DNA of 11,475 bases from Desulfobacca_B sp046538075 (lineage in GTDB: Bacteria; Desulfobacterota; Desulfobaccia; Desulfobaccales; Desulfobaccaceae). Where the stretch lies: positions 1 through 11,475 of the forward strand of contig JBKHJN010000057.1 in NCBI GenBank assembly GCA_046538075.1. The letters are read 5' to 3'. Below, one piece after another: positions 1 to 6,682 of this stretch. The position numbers and the translations under genes are program-made. The notes beneath the pieces are model-generated. The model searched no databases. It had not been told where the DNA came from and saw nothing but the letters and a program-made list of their open reading frames with translations. Every line of letters starts with the position of its first letter. Positions within the stretch are counted from its first letter, which is position 1.

Positions 1-1084
1 TCTTGAATTTTGCAGGTTCTAAACCGATTGAGTTGTAAGGTGCGCAGCAGTTCCTGCAAAGAAACGCCCAAGTAACAGCGGTGCTTGAGATACAGAAGTA
101 ATAGATAAGCCATGAGAGCTACATAGATTTGGCTCATCACGGCGTTTTCGGAGTTGCCGATGAACGCTTTGATTCTCAGGTTCTGCTTGATGAAGCGGAA
201 AAAGATTTCCATCTGCCAGCGTTCCTTGTAGATCTCGGCAATGGTCTGGGCAGACAGCCTGAAATGATTGGTCAAAAATACCAGCCGCTTGCCGGTTTCG
301 GGGTCCTTGAAGACGATGCGGCGCAACGGCATCGGGCCTTACAGGGCCTTGGCACCGCTGAGGCGGATGGTCTGGTCTGAAATAAGCCCCTGCTTTTGGT
401 TAACTTTGCGGCTTTCAATGACCTGGTAGACCAGATTGCGCTTCTGGCGGGTCACCAAGAAAATCTGCTGGCGGGTGAGATCGGCATACCAGGCATAATC
501 AGTGTAGCCCAGGTCGGCCACGACGATGGAACCTTTAGGTAAGGCCAGAGAACGGGCCTTTTTGACTTCAGGCTGGCGGGCTGGCGATATGGCCATGAAA
601 GCAGGTAGATAGCCATCATGATCCAACAAGGTGTGCAGTTTCACCCCGGCTTGGGTGCGCCGGAAGGCGGCCCAGAGGAAGAGCGTCAGGCACAGGCTGA
701 CCACGGTGGCATCTAAGCTATAGAGTTTGTTCTTAAACCTAAATTTGTGCTTGGGCGCCAGAGGTAAACACTGCTGATAGAGCTTCCCGAAGAGGGCTTT
801 GTAAAAGGAGGCCAGGCGTTTATTATTAGCATCGGCGAAGGTAGAGCGGGCGACTGGTCTGAACCCCAGTTGATAGAGATTTTTAAACCGAGCCTTCAGG
901 CTGGCGACGCCATCCCGGAGCTGCATCTGCCGGTGAGTTGCATAAACAGCAAGTGGACACATTGATGCCAGCGGGTAAAAGACCGGGCGGCACGGCCGGT
1001 CCCATGTTCCCGGTCAAGTTTGGCAAATACATGTCTCGGAATAAATTTGAGCATCTGAGGCAGTATTGTGTTACAATGTGCCAT
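1..1084 (-). pseudogene. IS4-family transposase (DUF4372 type), broken, C-terminus off the left edge
   Basis: This is a DDE transposase that would move its own insertion sequence by cut and paste. Read from ATG 1084 (GAGGAG at 1095-1100 is a good ribosome site), the first 52 residues match the DUF4372 N-terminus, including FIPRHVFAKL and LLFMQLTGR. A one-base loss near 924-931 shifts the frame, and the next frame continues MQLRDGVASLKARF. The catalytic aspartates are visible: D in YSLDATVV (codon 711-713) and D in VVADLGYTDY (513-515). An in-frame TAA at 339-341 then interrupts the reading. Beyond it the same frame stays open to base 1 and carries the IS4 Y-2-R-3-E-6-K signature, YKERWQMEIFFRFIK, with the catalytic E at 207-209. 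Rebuilt length is at least 361 residues, so only a short C-terminal piece is missing. The family is clear. Inactivity follows from the two lesions unless recoding occurs. Confidence 0.9.
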
Positions 1085-1200
1085 AGTCCGAATTCTCCTC
1101 GTCTGATCAATGAGTTGTGCCAATTTCATTGTATCAAATTGTCGGAGTTTTCGGACTTTTTTTCATTCAGTTAACCGGACAGCAGTGTGATGAGATAGAA
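1..1200 (-). mobile_element. IS4-family insertion sequence, left end outside window
   Basis: The element is defined by the transposase pseudogene. The end on the transposase 5' side should lie shortly beyond 1084. The stretch TTAACCGGACAGCAGTGTGA at 1171-1190 looks like a possible terminal repeat, but the partner end is outside the window, so neither the inverted repeat nor a target duplication can be confirmed. The right boundary given is approximate. A TACAAT box on the minus strand at 1128-1133 could be the -10 of the transposase promoter, but no good -35 sits 17 bases upstream of it. Confidence 0.55.
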
Positions 1201-1358
1201 AGTATTTTATTTTAGTGGCTTATGGGAGAGACAAATATCTTATGGTAAAATGAAGTAAATAATATACTCTGGTTAGATGCCTACAATGATTGTGCGTCTC
1301 TTCTTCCACCCAGGCAATGAGACCCGGTTTGATTAATTCCTTCTGAAAGTAATTCTTT

Positions 1359-1376
1359 GTTGCTTTACCGAGCAAC
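1359..1376. repeat. Short inverted repeat upstream of dnaJ
   Basis: GTTGCT (1359-1364) and AGCAAC (1371-1376) form a perfect six-base stem around a six-base loop. It lies immediately before a TTGACA box at 1379. It could be an operator half-site pair or could be chance. Nothing in the sequence identifies a binding protein. Confidence 0.3.
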
Positions 1377-1378
1377 CC

Positions 1379-1407
1379 TTGACAGCGCCACAGATTTGCT
1401 CTAAGTT
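1379..1407 (+). promoter_or_regulatory. Candidate sigma-70-type promoter for dnaJ
   Basis: A perfect -35 hexamer TTGACA (1379-1384) is followed after 17 bases by TAAGTT (1402-1407), which matches only three of six -10 positions. A start near 1414 would give a leader of roughly 57 bases before the GTG at 1471. The weak -10 makes this tentative. A heat-shock sigma promoter was looked for and not recognised. Confidence 0.35.
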
Positions 1408-1470
1408 ACAGCTTAATGGCCGTAGCCACGGTGCAGTTCCTCGAATAAGACTGAAAACAGGGGAAATATC

Positions 1471-2514
1471 GTGCTCGAACGGGATGCTTACGAGATCTTG
1501 GGGGTGGACAAAACCGCCAGCGAAGCCGAGATCAAAAAAGCCTACCGCAAACTGGCCCGCAAACATCATCCGGATGTCAACCCCAATGATCCCCAGGCCG
1601 AGGCGCGGTTTAAGGAAATCACCGCAGCTTACAATATCCTCTCCGACCCTCAGCGGCGGGCCGAGTATGATCAGATGGGGACAGACTATTATAGCACTGC
1701 GGAGGCCGCCCGAGGATTTGAGGAGGCCTTTGCCTATCGTGATTTTAGCGATCTGTTCCGGGACTTCTTTGCCGGGGGCCAAGCCTTTGCCGGACCCGTT
1801 CGGGGCCAAGATCTTACCTATGGCCTAAAAATTGATTTCCTGGAGGCGGTACGGGGTGGAACCCGGACCCTGACCCTGGAAAAAGAGCAGGTCTGCTCTG
1901 CCTGTCAGGGGTCCGGATATGAAAATCTGGGGAAGCCCTGCCCTTCCTGTAAAGGGCAGGGAACCATCGAAAAACAGGTAGACAATGTGCGGTTGCTTAC
2001 TACTTGTCCCCAGTGCCAGGGGACTGGCCGGGTAGATCGCCAGCCCTGTCGGCGCTGCGGTGGGCAAGGGACAGTCCCAGGCGTCGAAACCATCGAGGTC
2101 CAGCTTCCCCCCGGGGTCGATCAGGGCACCCGCTTGCGCCTGGCCGGGAAGGGCCAACCCGGTTTGAACGGGGGGCCGCCCGGCGATCTTTTTTTGATCA
2201 TCTCGGTTCGCCCGCATCCGCAATTCACCCGCCAGGGCAAGGATATTTATCTGAAGCAAGAGATCTCCCTGTTTGACGCTGTCCTGGGGGGGAAGATTAC
2301 TGTTCCCACCCTGGATGGCTCCGTGGCGCTCAAGATCCCGCCCGGTACTCAAAATGGCCAGCGCTTTCGCCTCAAAGGCAAAGGGGTGGCCACGAAGAGC
2401 GGCCCGCCGGGGGATCAATATGTGGAAGTGACGGTAAACATTCCCCGCCAACTGGATCCCAAGGCCAAAGAATTATTTAAGGACTTGAAAGAGATGATGC
2501 CCGCCGGGTCTTAA
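1471..2514 (+). CDS. dnaJ: DnaJ-type Hsp40 co-chaperone
   Basis: It stimulates DnaK ATPase activity and hands unfolded clients to DnaK in the cytoplasm. The J domain occupies about residues 5-70 with the essential HPD triad at 33-35. Four zinc-binding CxxCxGxG repeats follow at C142, C157, C179 and C193, then the two beta-barrel client-binding domains to residue 347. This is a type I DnaJ. The linker between the J domain and the zinc fingers (about 70-115) is aromatic and acidic, with the DFSDLFRDFF block, and has few of the glycines usual in a G/F region. The length is a little below the usual 370-380. The start is GTG with AGGGGAA at 1459-1465, and the J domain begins immediately after it. 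No dnaK or grpE is in the window. The HspR-like gene downstream suggests heat-shock control. It could be a second, specialised DnaJ instead of the main one. Confidence 0.93.
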   Translation: MLERDAYEILGVDKTASEAEIKKAYRKLARKHHPDVNPNDPQAEARFKEITAAYNILSDPQRRAEYDQMGTDYYSTAEAARGFEEAFAYRDFSDLFRDFFAGGQAFAGPVRGQDLTYGLKIDFLEAVRGGTRTLTLEKEQVCSACQGSGYENLGKPCPSCKGQGTIEKQVDNVRLLTTCPQCQGTGRVDRQPCRRCGGQGTVPGVETIEVQLPPGVDQGTRLRLAGKGQPGLNGGPPGDLFLIISVRPHPQFTRQGKDIYLKQEISLFDAVLGGKITVPTLDGSVALKIPPGTQNGQRFRLKGKGVATKSGPPGDQYVEVTVNIPRQLDPKAKELFKDLKEMMPAGS

Positions 2515-2581
2515 CCACCATAACTCTTGGGAGAGAGGAAGTTGAGGAGATAAGCTAAATTAATAATGATTAACAAGGCTT

Positions 2582-2619
2582 TCCCCAATTTTAAAAATTT
2601 GAGCTATAATTTAATTATA
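2582..2619 (+). promoter_or_regulatory. Candidate promoter and AT palindrome upstream of the HspR-like gene
   Basis: An AT-rich island separates dnaJ from the regulator. It contains a consensus -10 TATAAT at 2605-2610. A poor -35 (TCCCCA region, 2582-2587) lies 17 bases upstream, as is common where an activator or repressor binds. The -10 is the left arm of a perfect 7-1-7 palindrome, TATAATT-T-AATTATA at 2605-2619, which would be well placed for autorepression. The palindrome is all A/T, so chance cannot be excluded. Confidence 0.4.
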
Positions 2620-2632
2620 AAAAACTAAAGCC

Positions 2633-2647
2633 AAGAGGATGGCGATG
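2633..2647 (+). promoter_or_regulatory. Ribosome binding site that favours the second ATG of the regulator
   Basis: AAGAGGA at 2633-2639 touches the first ATG (2639) and so cannot serve it. It is spaced five bases from the second ATG at 2645, a normal distance. The start at 2645 is therefore preferred, removing two residues. Confidence 0.6.
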
Positions 2648-3001
2648 CCGCAGTCCCAAAAACGTTATTATTCCCTCCAGGTGGTAGCCCAATCCCTCGG
2701 AGTCCATCCCCAGGCAATCCGCCTCTATGAACGGGAAGGGCTGATTACTTCGGTTCGAAGTGGAAAAAACCGCTACTACGCGGTTCACCAGATTGAACGC
2801 TTGCGGATTATTTTGCAGCTGCGCCAGGAATTGGGCGTCAATCTGGCCGGCATCGAGGTGATCTTGCGCATGCGGGACCGCTTGGTGGAATTGCAAAAGA
2901 CGGTGGCGGAGCTGAGTGGCACAGGTACTTCAACCCAGAGGCCATCACCGCCGGGCCCGCCTTTGGAAACGACCCGAATTCTTGTTAAAGAAGAGACATG
3001 A
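2645..3001 (+). CDS. hspR: MerR-family transcriptional regulator, HspR-like
   Basis: This is a DNA-binding regulator of 118 residues. The winged helix-turn-helix spans about residues 8-75: YYSLQVVAQSLGVHPQAIRLYEREGLI is the MerR recognition region, followed by the wing with GKNRYYAVHQIERL. The segment LRQELGVNLAGIEVIL is typical of HspR, the repressor of dnaK/dnaJ genes. A short coiled-coil (about 75-95) follows, then a Pro/Thr-rich tail of about 25 residues that lacks any ligand-binding domain or cysteine cluster. Its place just downstream of dnaJ supports a heat-shock role. Its stop overlaps the comEC start by ATGA, implying co-translation. HspR function is inferred from family and context, so a general MerR-type regulator is the fallback. 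Confidence 0.8.
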   Translation: MPQSQKRYYSLQVVAQSLGVHPQAIRLYEREGLITSVRSGKNRYYAVHQIERLRIILQLRQELGVNLAGIEVILRMRDRLVELQKTVAELSGTGTSTQRPSPPGPPLETTRILVKEET

Positions 3002-5409
3002 ATCTGTCCGGGCCGCTAGCCCGGCCCCTGGTGTCACTGACTCTGGCCTTGATCGGGGGTATTGCCAGCCCGGCCTGGGGTCTAAGGTTACCTTGGTTCG
3101 GGGCGGCGGGGGCGGCCCTGTTTGTTCTTTTAGGGATGGGCCTGGCCTGGCTGTACGGCCGTTCTTGCCGGTGGCTGTCCTTGGTGCTGTTTTGGCTGAT
3201 TGGCATGGCCTCCTATCAGCTGGCCCTTACTCCCCCCTTGCCGCCCCACCATGTCTATCACCTTCCCACTGACGCGGCTATCAGTCTGATTGGCCGGGTA
3301 GATCGCCCTCCGAAAACGCTCGCTTCCGGGTGTGGTTTTGAACTCAGCGCGGATTCCTGGTTCAGCCCGCAAGGATGGCAGCCGACCAGCGGCAGAGTCC
3401 AGGTTTATGCTCCCGTGCTGCCGGAGCCGTTGCGAGTGGGGGGGCGGGTCGCCCTGCAGGTCAAACTGCGGCCGGTAGAAAATTTTCATAATCCCAGCAG
3501 TTTTAACCGTCAACGGTACCTGGCCCGGCAGAATATTTTTACCCTGGCCACCCTCAGAGAGAGCCAGCATCTGATCCGCCTGGCTCCGGTCCGGAAACCG
3601 TGGAGGGGCGGCCACTGGGTGGCGCGCTTTCGGGCCCGGGCAACGGATTTTCTGGAGCAGCAACCCCAGCCCTGCCGTGCCCTTTACAAGGCCTTGCTGC
3701 TGGGAAATCAGGGGGAGATCAGCCCGGAAATGCGCCGGTGGTTCAGCCGCACCGGCACCAGCCATCTGTTGGCAATTTCCGGCCTGCATCTGGGGATGGT
3801 GGCGGCGGTCGGCTTCGGGCTGTTTTTCTGGCTGCTGCGGCGTTCGGTCTGGCTCTTGTTGCGAGTCAATGCCTTTAAAATCGCGACCCTGGCAGCCATT
3901 ATTCCGGTCTGGGGCTACGGTCTGATCGCCGGCGGCTCCCCGGCGACCCAGCGGGCGGAGATCATGATCCTGGTCTATCTCATTTTGGTCCTGCTCGACC
4001 GGCACCGAGACCTCTATAGCGCCTTGGCCCTGGCCGCGCTGGTTATCTTGGTCCTTTCCCCTCTGACCTTATTTACCTTATCTTTTCAACTTTCCTTTAT
4101 TTCGGTCCTGGGGTTGATCTATCTGATTCCGAAATGGATGGCATCTTTTAAGGATTGGTGGAACCGGGGAGAATTGCCTTCTGGCTTCCGGCGGCGCCTG
4201 GCCTTTTGGGGTGGAGACGCGCTGGCGGCCTCCGGGGCTGCGACCTTGGCGACCTACCCCTTGGTGGCGGCCAGCTTTAATCTGGTCCCTACCTATGGGG
4301 TGCTGGTTAACCTGGTGGCCATACCGCTGTTCAGCATCCTAGCGCTTCCCTTGGGCTTGACCGCATTAGTATTTTTACCGTTATCTTCGGCATTAGCCCA
4401 AGTGTTGATCTATCTGGGAAGCTGGCCCCTGAAATCCGGATTATGGGTCATCTCCCATATTGCCCGATTGCCTCTGGCGGCTCTGACTGTGCCGACCCCT
4501 ACCCCTCTGCAGATTGGGGCCTTTTATCTGGTGGTGCTGGGCCTGTTTCCCAGGCAGCGGAATTCCTGGAGCTGGGCCGGCGTGGGACTGGGGATCTTGC
4601 TGCTGGCGGGATCAATCGGATACCATACCCTGAGCTTGCGGACGACGTCGAACCTGGAGATCATCAGCCTCGATACCCGAGGGGAGACGGCGGCGTTGGC
4701 AACTCTGCCCGGCGGCACCCGGATGGTGATCAGTGCCGGAGCACCGACCTTCAGGGGTTATTCCGGCTCCCCCCGGTCGCTGCTGACCTCTTTTCTGCAC
4801 TACTCCCAGGTCATGCAGGTCGACTATCTGGTGTCTTTGGCGACCACCAGACAAAACGCCAGCACCTTGCTGGCGGTGGCGCAAAATTTTATCCTGGGCC
4901 AATTCTGGTACGAAGGCAGGCGGGTTCCTGACCCGGCTTTTTGGGAGTTCCGAAATATGCTGGGTGATCGCCGGATGCCGGTCCTCAACCTGTCCATCCA
5001 TTCTTCCCCTGCCCAGATTCAGCGAGTAGACGTCAAGCCTTTCCAACAATCACGAGGCCCTGGCAGCCGCCGTTATGGTCCGGTGGTCTTGCAGTTGGTT
5101 TATAAAAATCAGCGGCTGCTTTTTATTCCCCCCGGCCGCCTGGAGTGGGTGGAAGGACTGGCGGATTGGGGGCCCGCCTTGGCCAGTGAGGTGGTATGGG
5201 TCCCCCGCCGAGTGACCGAATCACAGTATTGGGGGACCCTGCTTTCTTGTCTGTGTCCGCAAGCAGTGGTAGTTACCGGCGGTTCCGGAAAAACAGAGCC
5301 GGTTACACCAGATAAAACAGGAAACATCGAATGGTATTATACTAGCCGGGGGGCAGTGACCGCGGTGATATCGGGCTCAGGAATAACCCTGCAACAATGG
5401 AGCCCCTGA
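2998..5409 (+). CDS. comEC: ComEC/Rec2 DNA internalisation channel with a degenerate beta-lactamase-like domain
   Basis: This inner-membrane protein carries single-stranded DNA into the cytoplasm during transformation. At 803 residues it has full family length. Three N-terminal membrane segments (about 9-28, 33-53, 59-77) precede a DUF4131-like soluble part (about 80-200). The Competence membrane domain follows (about 225-530), with the family hallmark HLLAISGLHLG around residues 256-266 and many hydrophobic helices. The C-terminus (about 553-800) lines up with the metallo-beta-lactamase domain of ComEC, but the metal-binding motifs are gone. The HxHxDH-type motif is SLATTRQNAS (613-622), the TGD motif is IPP (710-712), and the PHHGS motif is PRRVT (736-740). 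The channel fold looks intact, while nuclease activity of this domain is unlikely. The gene starts inside the regulator's stop codon (ATGA), with an AG-rich ribosome site just upstream. No other competence genes are in the window. Confidence 0.9.
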   Translation: MNLSGPLARPLVSLTLALIGGIASPAWGLRLPWFGAAGAALFVLLGMGLAWLYGRSCRWLSLVLFWLIGMASYQLALTPPLPPHHVYHLPTDAAISLIGRVDRPPKTLASGCGFELSADSWFSPQGWQPTSGRVQVYAPVLPEPLRVGGRVALQVKLRPVENFHNPSSFNRQRYLARQNIFTLATLRESQHLIRLAPVRKPWRGGHWVARFRARATDFLEQQPQPCRALYKALLLGNQGEISPEMRRWFSRTGTSHLLAISGLHLGMVAAVGFGLFFWLLRRSVWLLLRVNAFKIATLAAIIPVWGYGLIAGGSPATQRAEIMILVYLILVLLDRHRDLYSALALAALVILVLSPLTLFTLSFQLSFISVLGLIYLIPKWMASFKDWWNRGELPSGFRRRLAFWGGDALAASGAATLATYPLVAASFNLVPTYGVLVNLVAIPLFSILALPLGLTALVFLPLSSALAQVLIYLGSWPLKSGLWVISHIARLPLAALTVPTPTPLQIGAFYLVVLGLFPRQRNSWSWAGVGLGILLLAGSIGYHTLSLRTTSNLEIISLDTRGETAALATLPGGTRMVISAGAPTFRGYSGSPRSLLTSFLHYSQVMQVDYLVSLATTRQNASTLLAVAQNFILGQFWYEGRRVPDPAFWEFRNMLGDRRMPVLNLSIHSSPAQIQRVDVKPFQQSRGPGSRRYGPVVLQLVYKNQRLLFIPPGRLEWVEGLADWGPALASEVVWVPRRVTESQYWGTLLSCLCPQAVVVTGGSGKTEPVTPDKTGNIEWYYTSRGAVTAVISGSGITLQQWSP

Positions 5410-5415
5410 CCAGGT

Positions 5416-5580
5416 CTAGCTTTTGCGTGAGGTTTTGGCCATGAACTGGCTCAACAGTTGTTTAACATCTTCGGAGCCGCATTGGGGACATTTAACTTTG
5501 GTGGATTCCTTCTCGCTCATGCTCATGATGAGGGTAAACTCAGCGCCACATTTTTCACATTTAAACTCATAAGTCGGCAT
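5416..5580 (-). CDS. FmdB-type small zinc-ribbon protein
   Basis: This is a 54-residue protein starting MPTYEFKCEKCG and ending AKTSRKS. Two CxxC pairs, C8-C11 and C31-C34 (CEKC and CPQC), form a zinc ribbon. The MPTYEF start and the first CxxC near residue 8 are the hallmark of the FmdB family, putative regulatory proteins first linked to formamidase operons. The true role is not established. AGGAGG at 5591-5596 lies ten bases before the ATG, and a strong promoter lies upstream. The stop is six bases from the comEC stop, on the opposite strand, with no clear terminator between the two. It is small and easily missed, but the composition, motifs and signals support a real gene. Confidence 0.88.
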   Translation of the reverse strand: MPTYEFKCEKCGAEFTLIMSMSEKESTKVKCPQCGSEDVKQLLSQFMAKTSRKS

Positions 5581-5629
5581 CCTACCTGGTCCTCCTGCTA
5601 AAGGAAGTTTGAAGTTGATAATTTAATAT

Positions 5630-5658
5630 ATTATAAATTGTTCCGATTTCCCTGACAA
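5630..5658 (-). promoter_or_regulatory. Near-consensus sigma-70 promoter for the FmdB-type gene
   Basis: Read on the minus strand, TTGTCA (5658-5653) is separated by exactly 17 bases from a perfect TATAAT (5635-5630). The predicted start near 5623 gives a leader of about 43 bases before the ATG at 5580. This is the best promoter in the window. Confidence 0.7.
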
Positions 5659-5704
5659 GCAAAACCCCGGCTAATCACCCTAATTCCAGATTTCCCTTTT
5701 TCCA

Positions 5705-5725
5705 TGCTATTAAAAACCAATAGCA
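5705..5725. repeat. Seven-base hairpin downstream of nfo
   Basis: TGCTATT (5705-5711) and AATAGCA (5719-5725) are perfect inverted arms around a seven-base loop. It sits 32 bases past the nfo stop, in the place expected for a terminator, but the minus-strand RNA after the stem is purine-rich and not U-rich. It may slow or protect the transcript end. Intrinsic termination is doubtful. Confidence 0.35.
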
Positions 5726-5756
5726 ACTCATAAGATTACCCGGAATGCCGTCCCCT

Positions 5757-6623
5757 TTATTGGGTAGGGGAGGCCAAGGACTTAAGCGGGGCCGGAGGTT
5801 TAAGCAGAGCCTGAGCCACCGCCAGGTTGCGGGGGTCGTCTTCCGCATGTTTCTTAGGTGTTTCGAGGATGATAGCCTGGGCCGTGCCCGCGAAATGGTT
5901 AAGGAACTGGCGCAGTCCGGTCAGACCGATTTCCCCCTGGCCCAGGTGCCAATGCCGGTCGCAGCGGGAGCCCTGCGGCGTCCGGGAGTCATTCAGATGT
6001 ATAAGTTTTAGGGCAGCAAACCCCGGTCCCCGGGCAATCTCATCTTCCAGGTGATTTATTCCAGCCCGGTGCCGGAGATCGTAGCCCGCCGCGAAGGCAT
6101 GGGCGGTATCGAGGCACAACCCTAGCGGCACCTGGCTAAGTTCGATGATCTTCTTTAGCTGCCGGATTTGCCAACCCAGTTCCCGTCTCTGGCCGGCGGT
6201 ATTTTCCAGCAAGATGAGGGGCGGAGGCGGAATCTGGCTCACCGCGGCGGCTAACACGGCCGCCACTCTCTGTAAGCCCAGGTTCTCAACCAGGCTATGG
6301 CCGGGATGGCAGACCAGAAAATCAGCTTTTAGTTGGGCGGCCAGGTCCAGCTCCAGCTGCAGCCGGTCCCGGGACCGCTGGCCGAGGCCGGCTTCTGAAG
6401 CCCCCAGATTGGGCAGATAAGAAAGGTGCACCACCAGTGGTGTTATCCCCAGCTGAGATCTCAAAGCGATAAACTTTTCGATTTCCGCATCAGGTACCGG
6501 GCGCCACCGCCAGGTGCGAGGATTCTGCACAAAGATCTGTAAACTCTGGCAACCCAGGGCCTGGGCCCGGTGCAGGGCCTGGCTCAACCCCCCGGCAATG
6601 GATAAGTGGAATCCGAGGCGCAT
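5757..6623 (-). CDS. nfo: Endonuclease IV (deoxyribonuclease IV, AP endonuclease)
   Basis: It cuts DNA 5' of abasic sites in base-excision repair using three zinc ions. All nine zinc ligands of the AP endonuclease 2 TIM-barrel family are visible. Counting from the ATG at 6623 they are H66 (VVHLSYL), H106 (VCHPGHS), E140 (LLENTAG), D172 and H175 (CLDTAHAF), H209 (HLNDS), D222 and H224 (DRHWHLGQGEIG) and E254 (ILETP). The length of 288 is normal. The last 17 or so residues, rich in proline and leucine, extend past the usual end. ATG 6623 gives the family start (MRLGFHLSIAGG); an in-frame TTG at 6629 has no ribosome site. The site for the ATG is itself weak. The gene is divergent from lptG. Confidence 0.94.
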   Translation of the reverse strand: MRLGFHLSIAGGLSQALHRAQALGCQSLQIFVQNPRTWRWRPVPDAEIEKFIALRSQLGITPLVVHLSYLPNLGASEAGLGQRSRDRLQLELDLAAQLKADFLVCHPGHSLVENLGLQRVAAVLAAAVSQIPPPPLILLENTAGQRRELGWQIRQLKKIIELSQVPLGLCLDTAHAFAAGYDLRHRAGINHLEDEIARGPGFAALKLIHLNDSRTPQGSRCDRHWHLGQGEIGLTGLRQFLNHFAGTAQAIILETPKKHAEDDPRNLAVAQALLKPPAPLKSLASPTQ

Positions 6624-6644
6624 TTCCAATATTTGGGAAAGAGC

Positions 6645-6682
6645 TTTACAAGCCTTTGCTATTTTAATATATCCATATTATA
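6645..6682. promoter_or_regulatory. Divergent promoter region between nfo and lptG
   Basis: Only 58 bases separate the two start codons. On the plus strand TTTACA (6645-6650) lies 17 bases before TATATC (6668-6673), pointing toward lptG; the predicted start would fall almost on its ATG. On the minus strand a perfect TATAAT (6682-6677) points toward nfo, with a poor -35. The two elements nearly coincide, so the promoters would compete. Neither has been more than eye-matched. Confidence 0.35.

Larger units (their letters stand above)
1085..1470. other. Non-coding stretch between the IS transposase and dnaJ
   Basis: These 386 bases hold the transposase leader, the presumed right end of the insertion sequence (about 1171-1200), an AT-rich part (about 1200-1370) and the dnaJ leader. 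A near-tandem 9-mer, TCGGAGTTT followed by TCGGACTTT, sits at 1142-1159 before a T run. No open frame with a ribosome site or recognisable product was found on either strand. No CIRCE element and no HspR-type CTTGAGT-N7-ACTCAAG box was seen by eye. Confidence 0.6.

Noticed and set aside
129..380. Open frame on the plus strand under the transposase
   Set aside because: It lies opposite the YREK region of the transposase, which reads clearly on the minus strand, and it has no recognisable product.
938..1174. Plus-strand open frame over the transposase start
   Set aside because: It is antisense to the DUF4372 N-terminus and ends in low-complexity residues from the T-rich flank.
1200..1470. CIRCE or HspR (HAIR) operator before dnaJ
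   Set aside because: Neither TTAGCACTC-N9-GAGTGCTAA nor CTTGAGT-N7-ACTCAAG, nor a close variant, was found by eye.
3130..4005. Long minus-strand open frame inside comEC
   Set aside because: It is a high-GC shadow of comEC, rich in Gln, Pro, Gly and Arg with no domain or ribosome site, while the plus-strand frame shows the Competence domain.
5705..5725. Intrinsic terminator for nfo
   Set aside because: The hairpin is perfect but short and AT-rich, and no U tract follows it on the minus strand.
6514..6681. N-terminal extension of lptG back to 6514
   Set aside because: It would overlap the 5' end of nfo by about 110 bases, and the added residues do not look like LptG, whose family start is the ERYVAREF helix.
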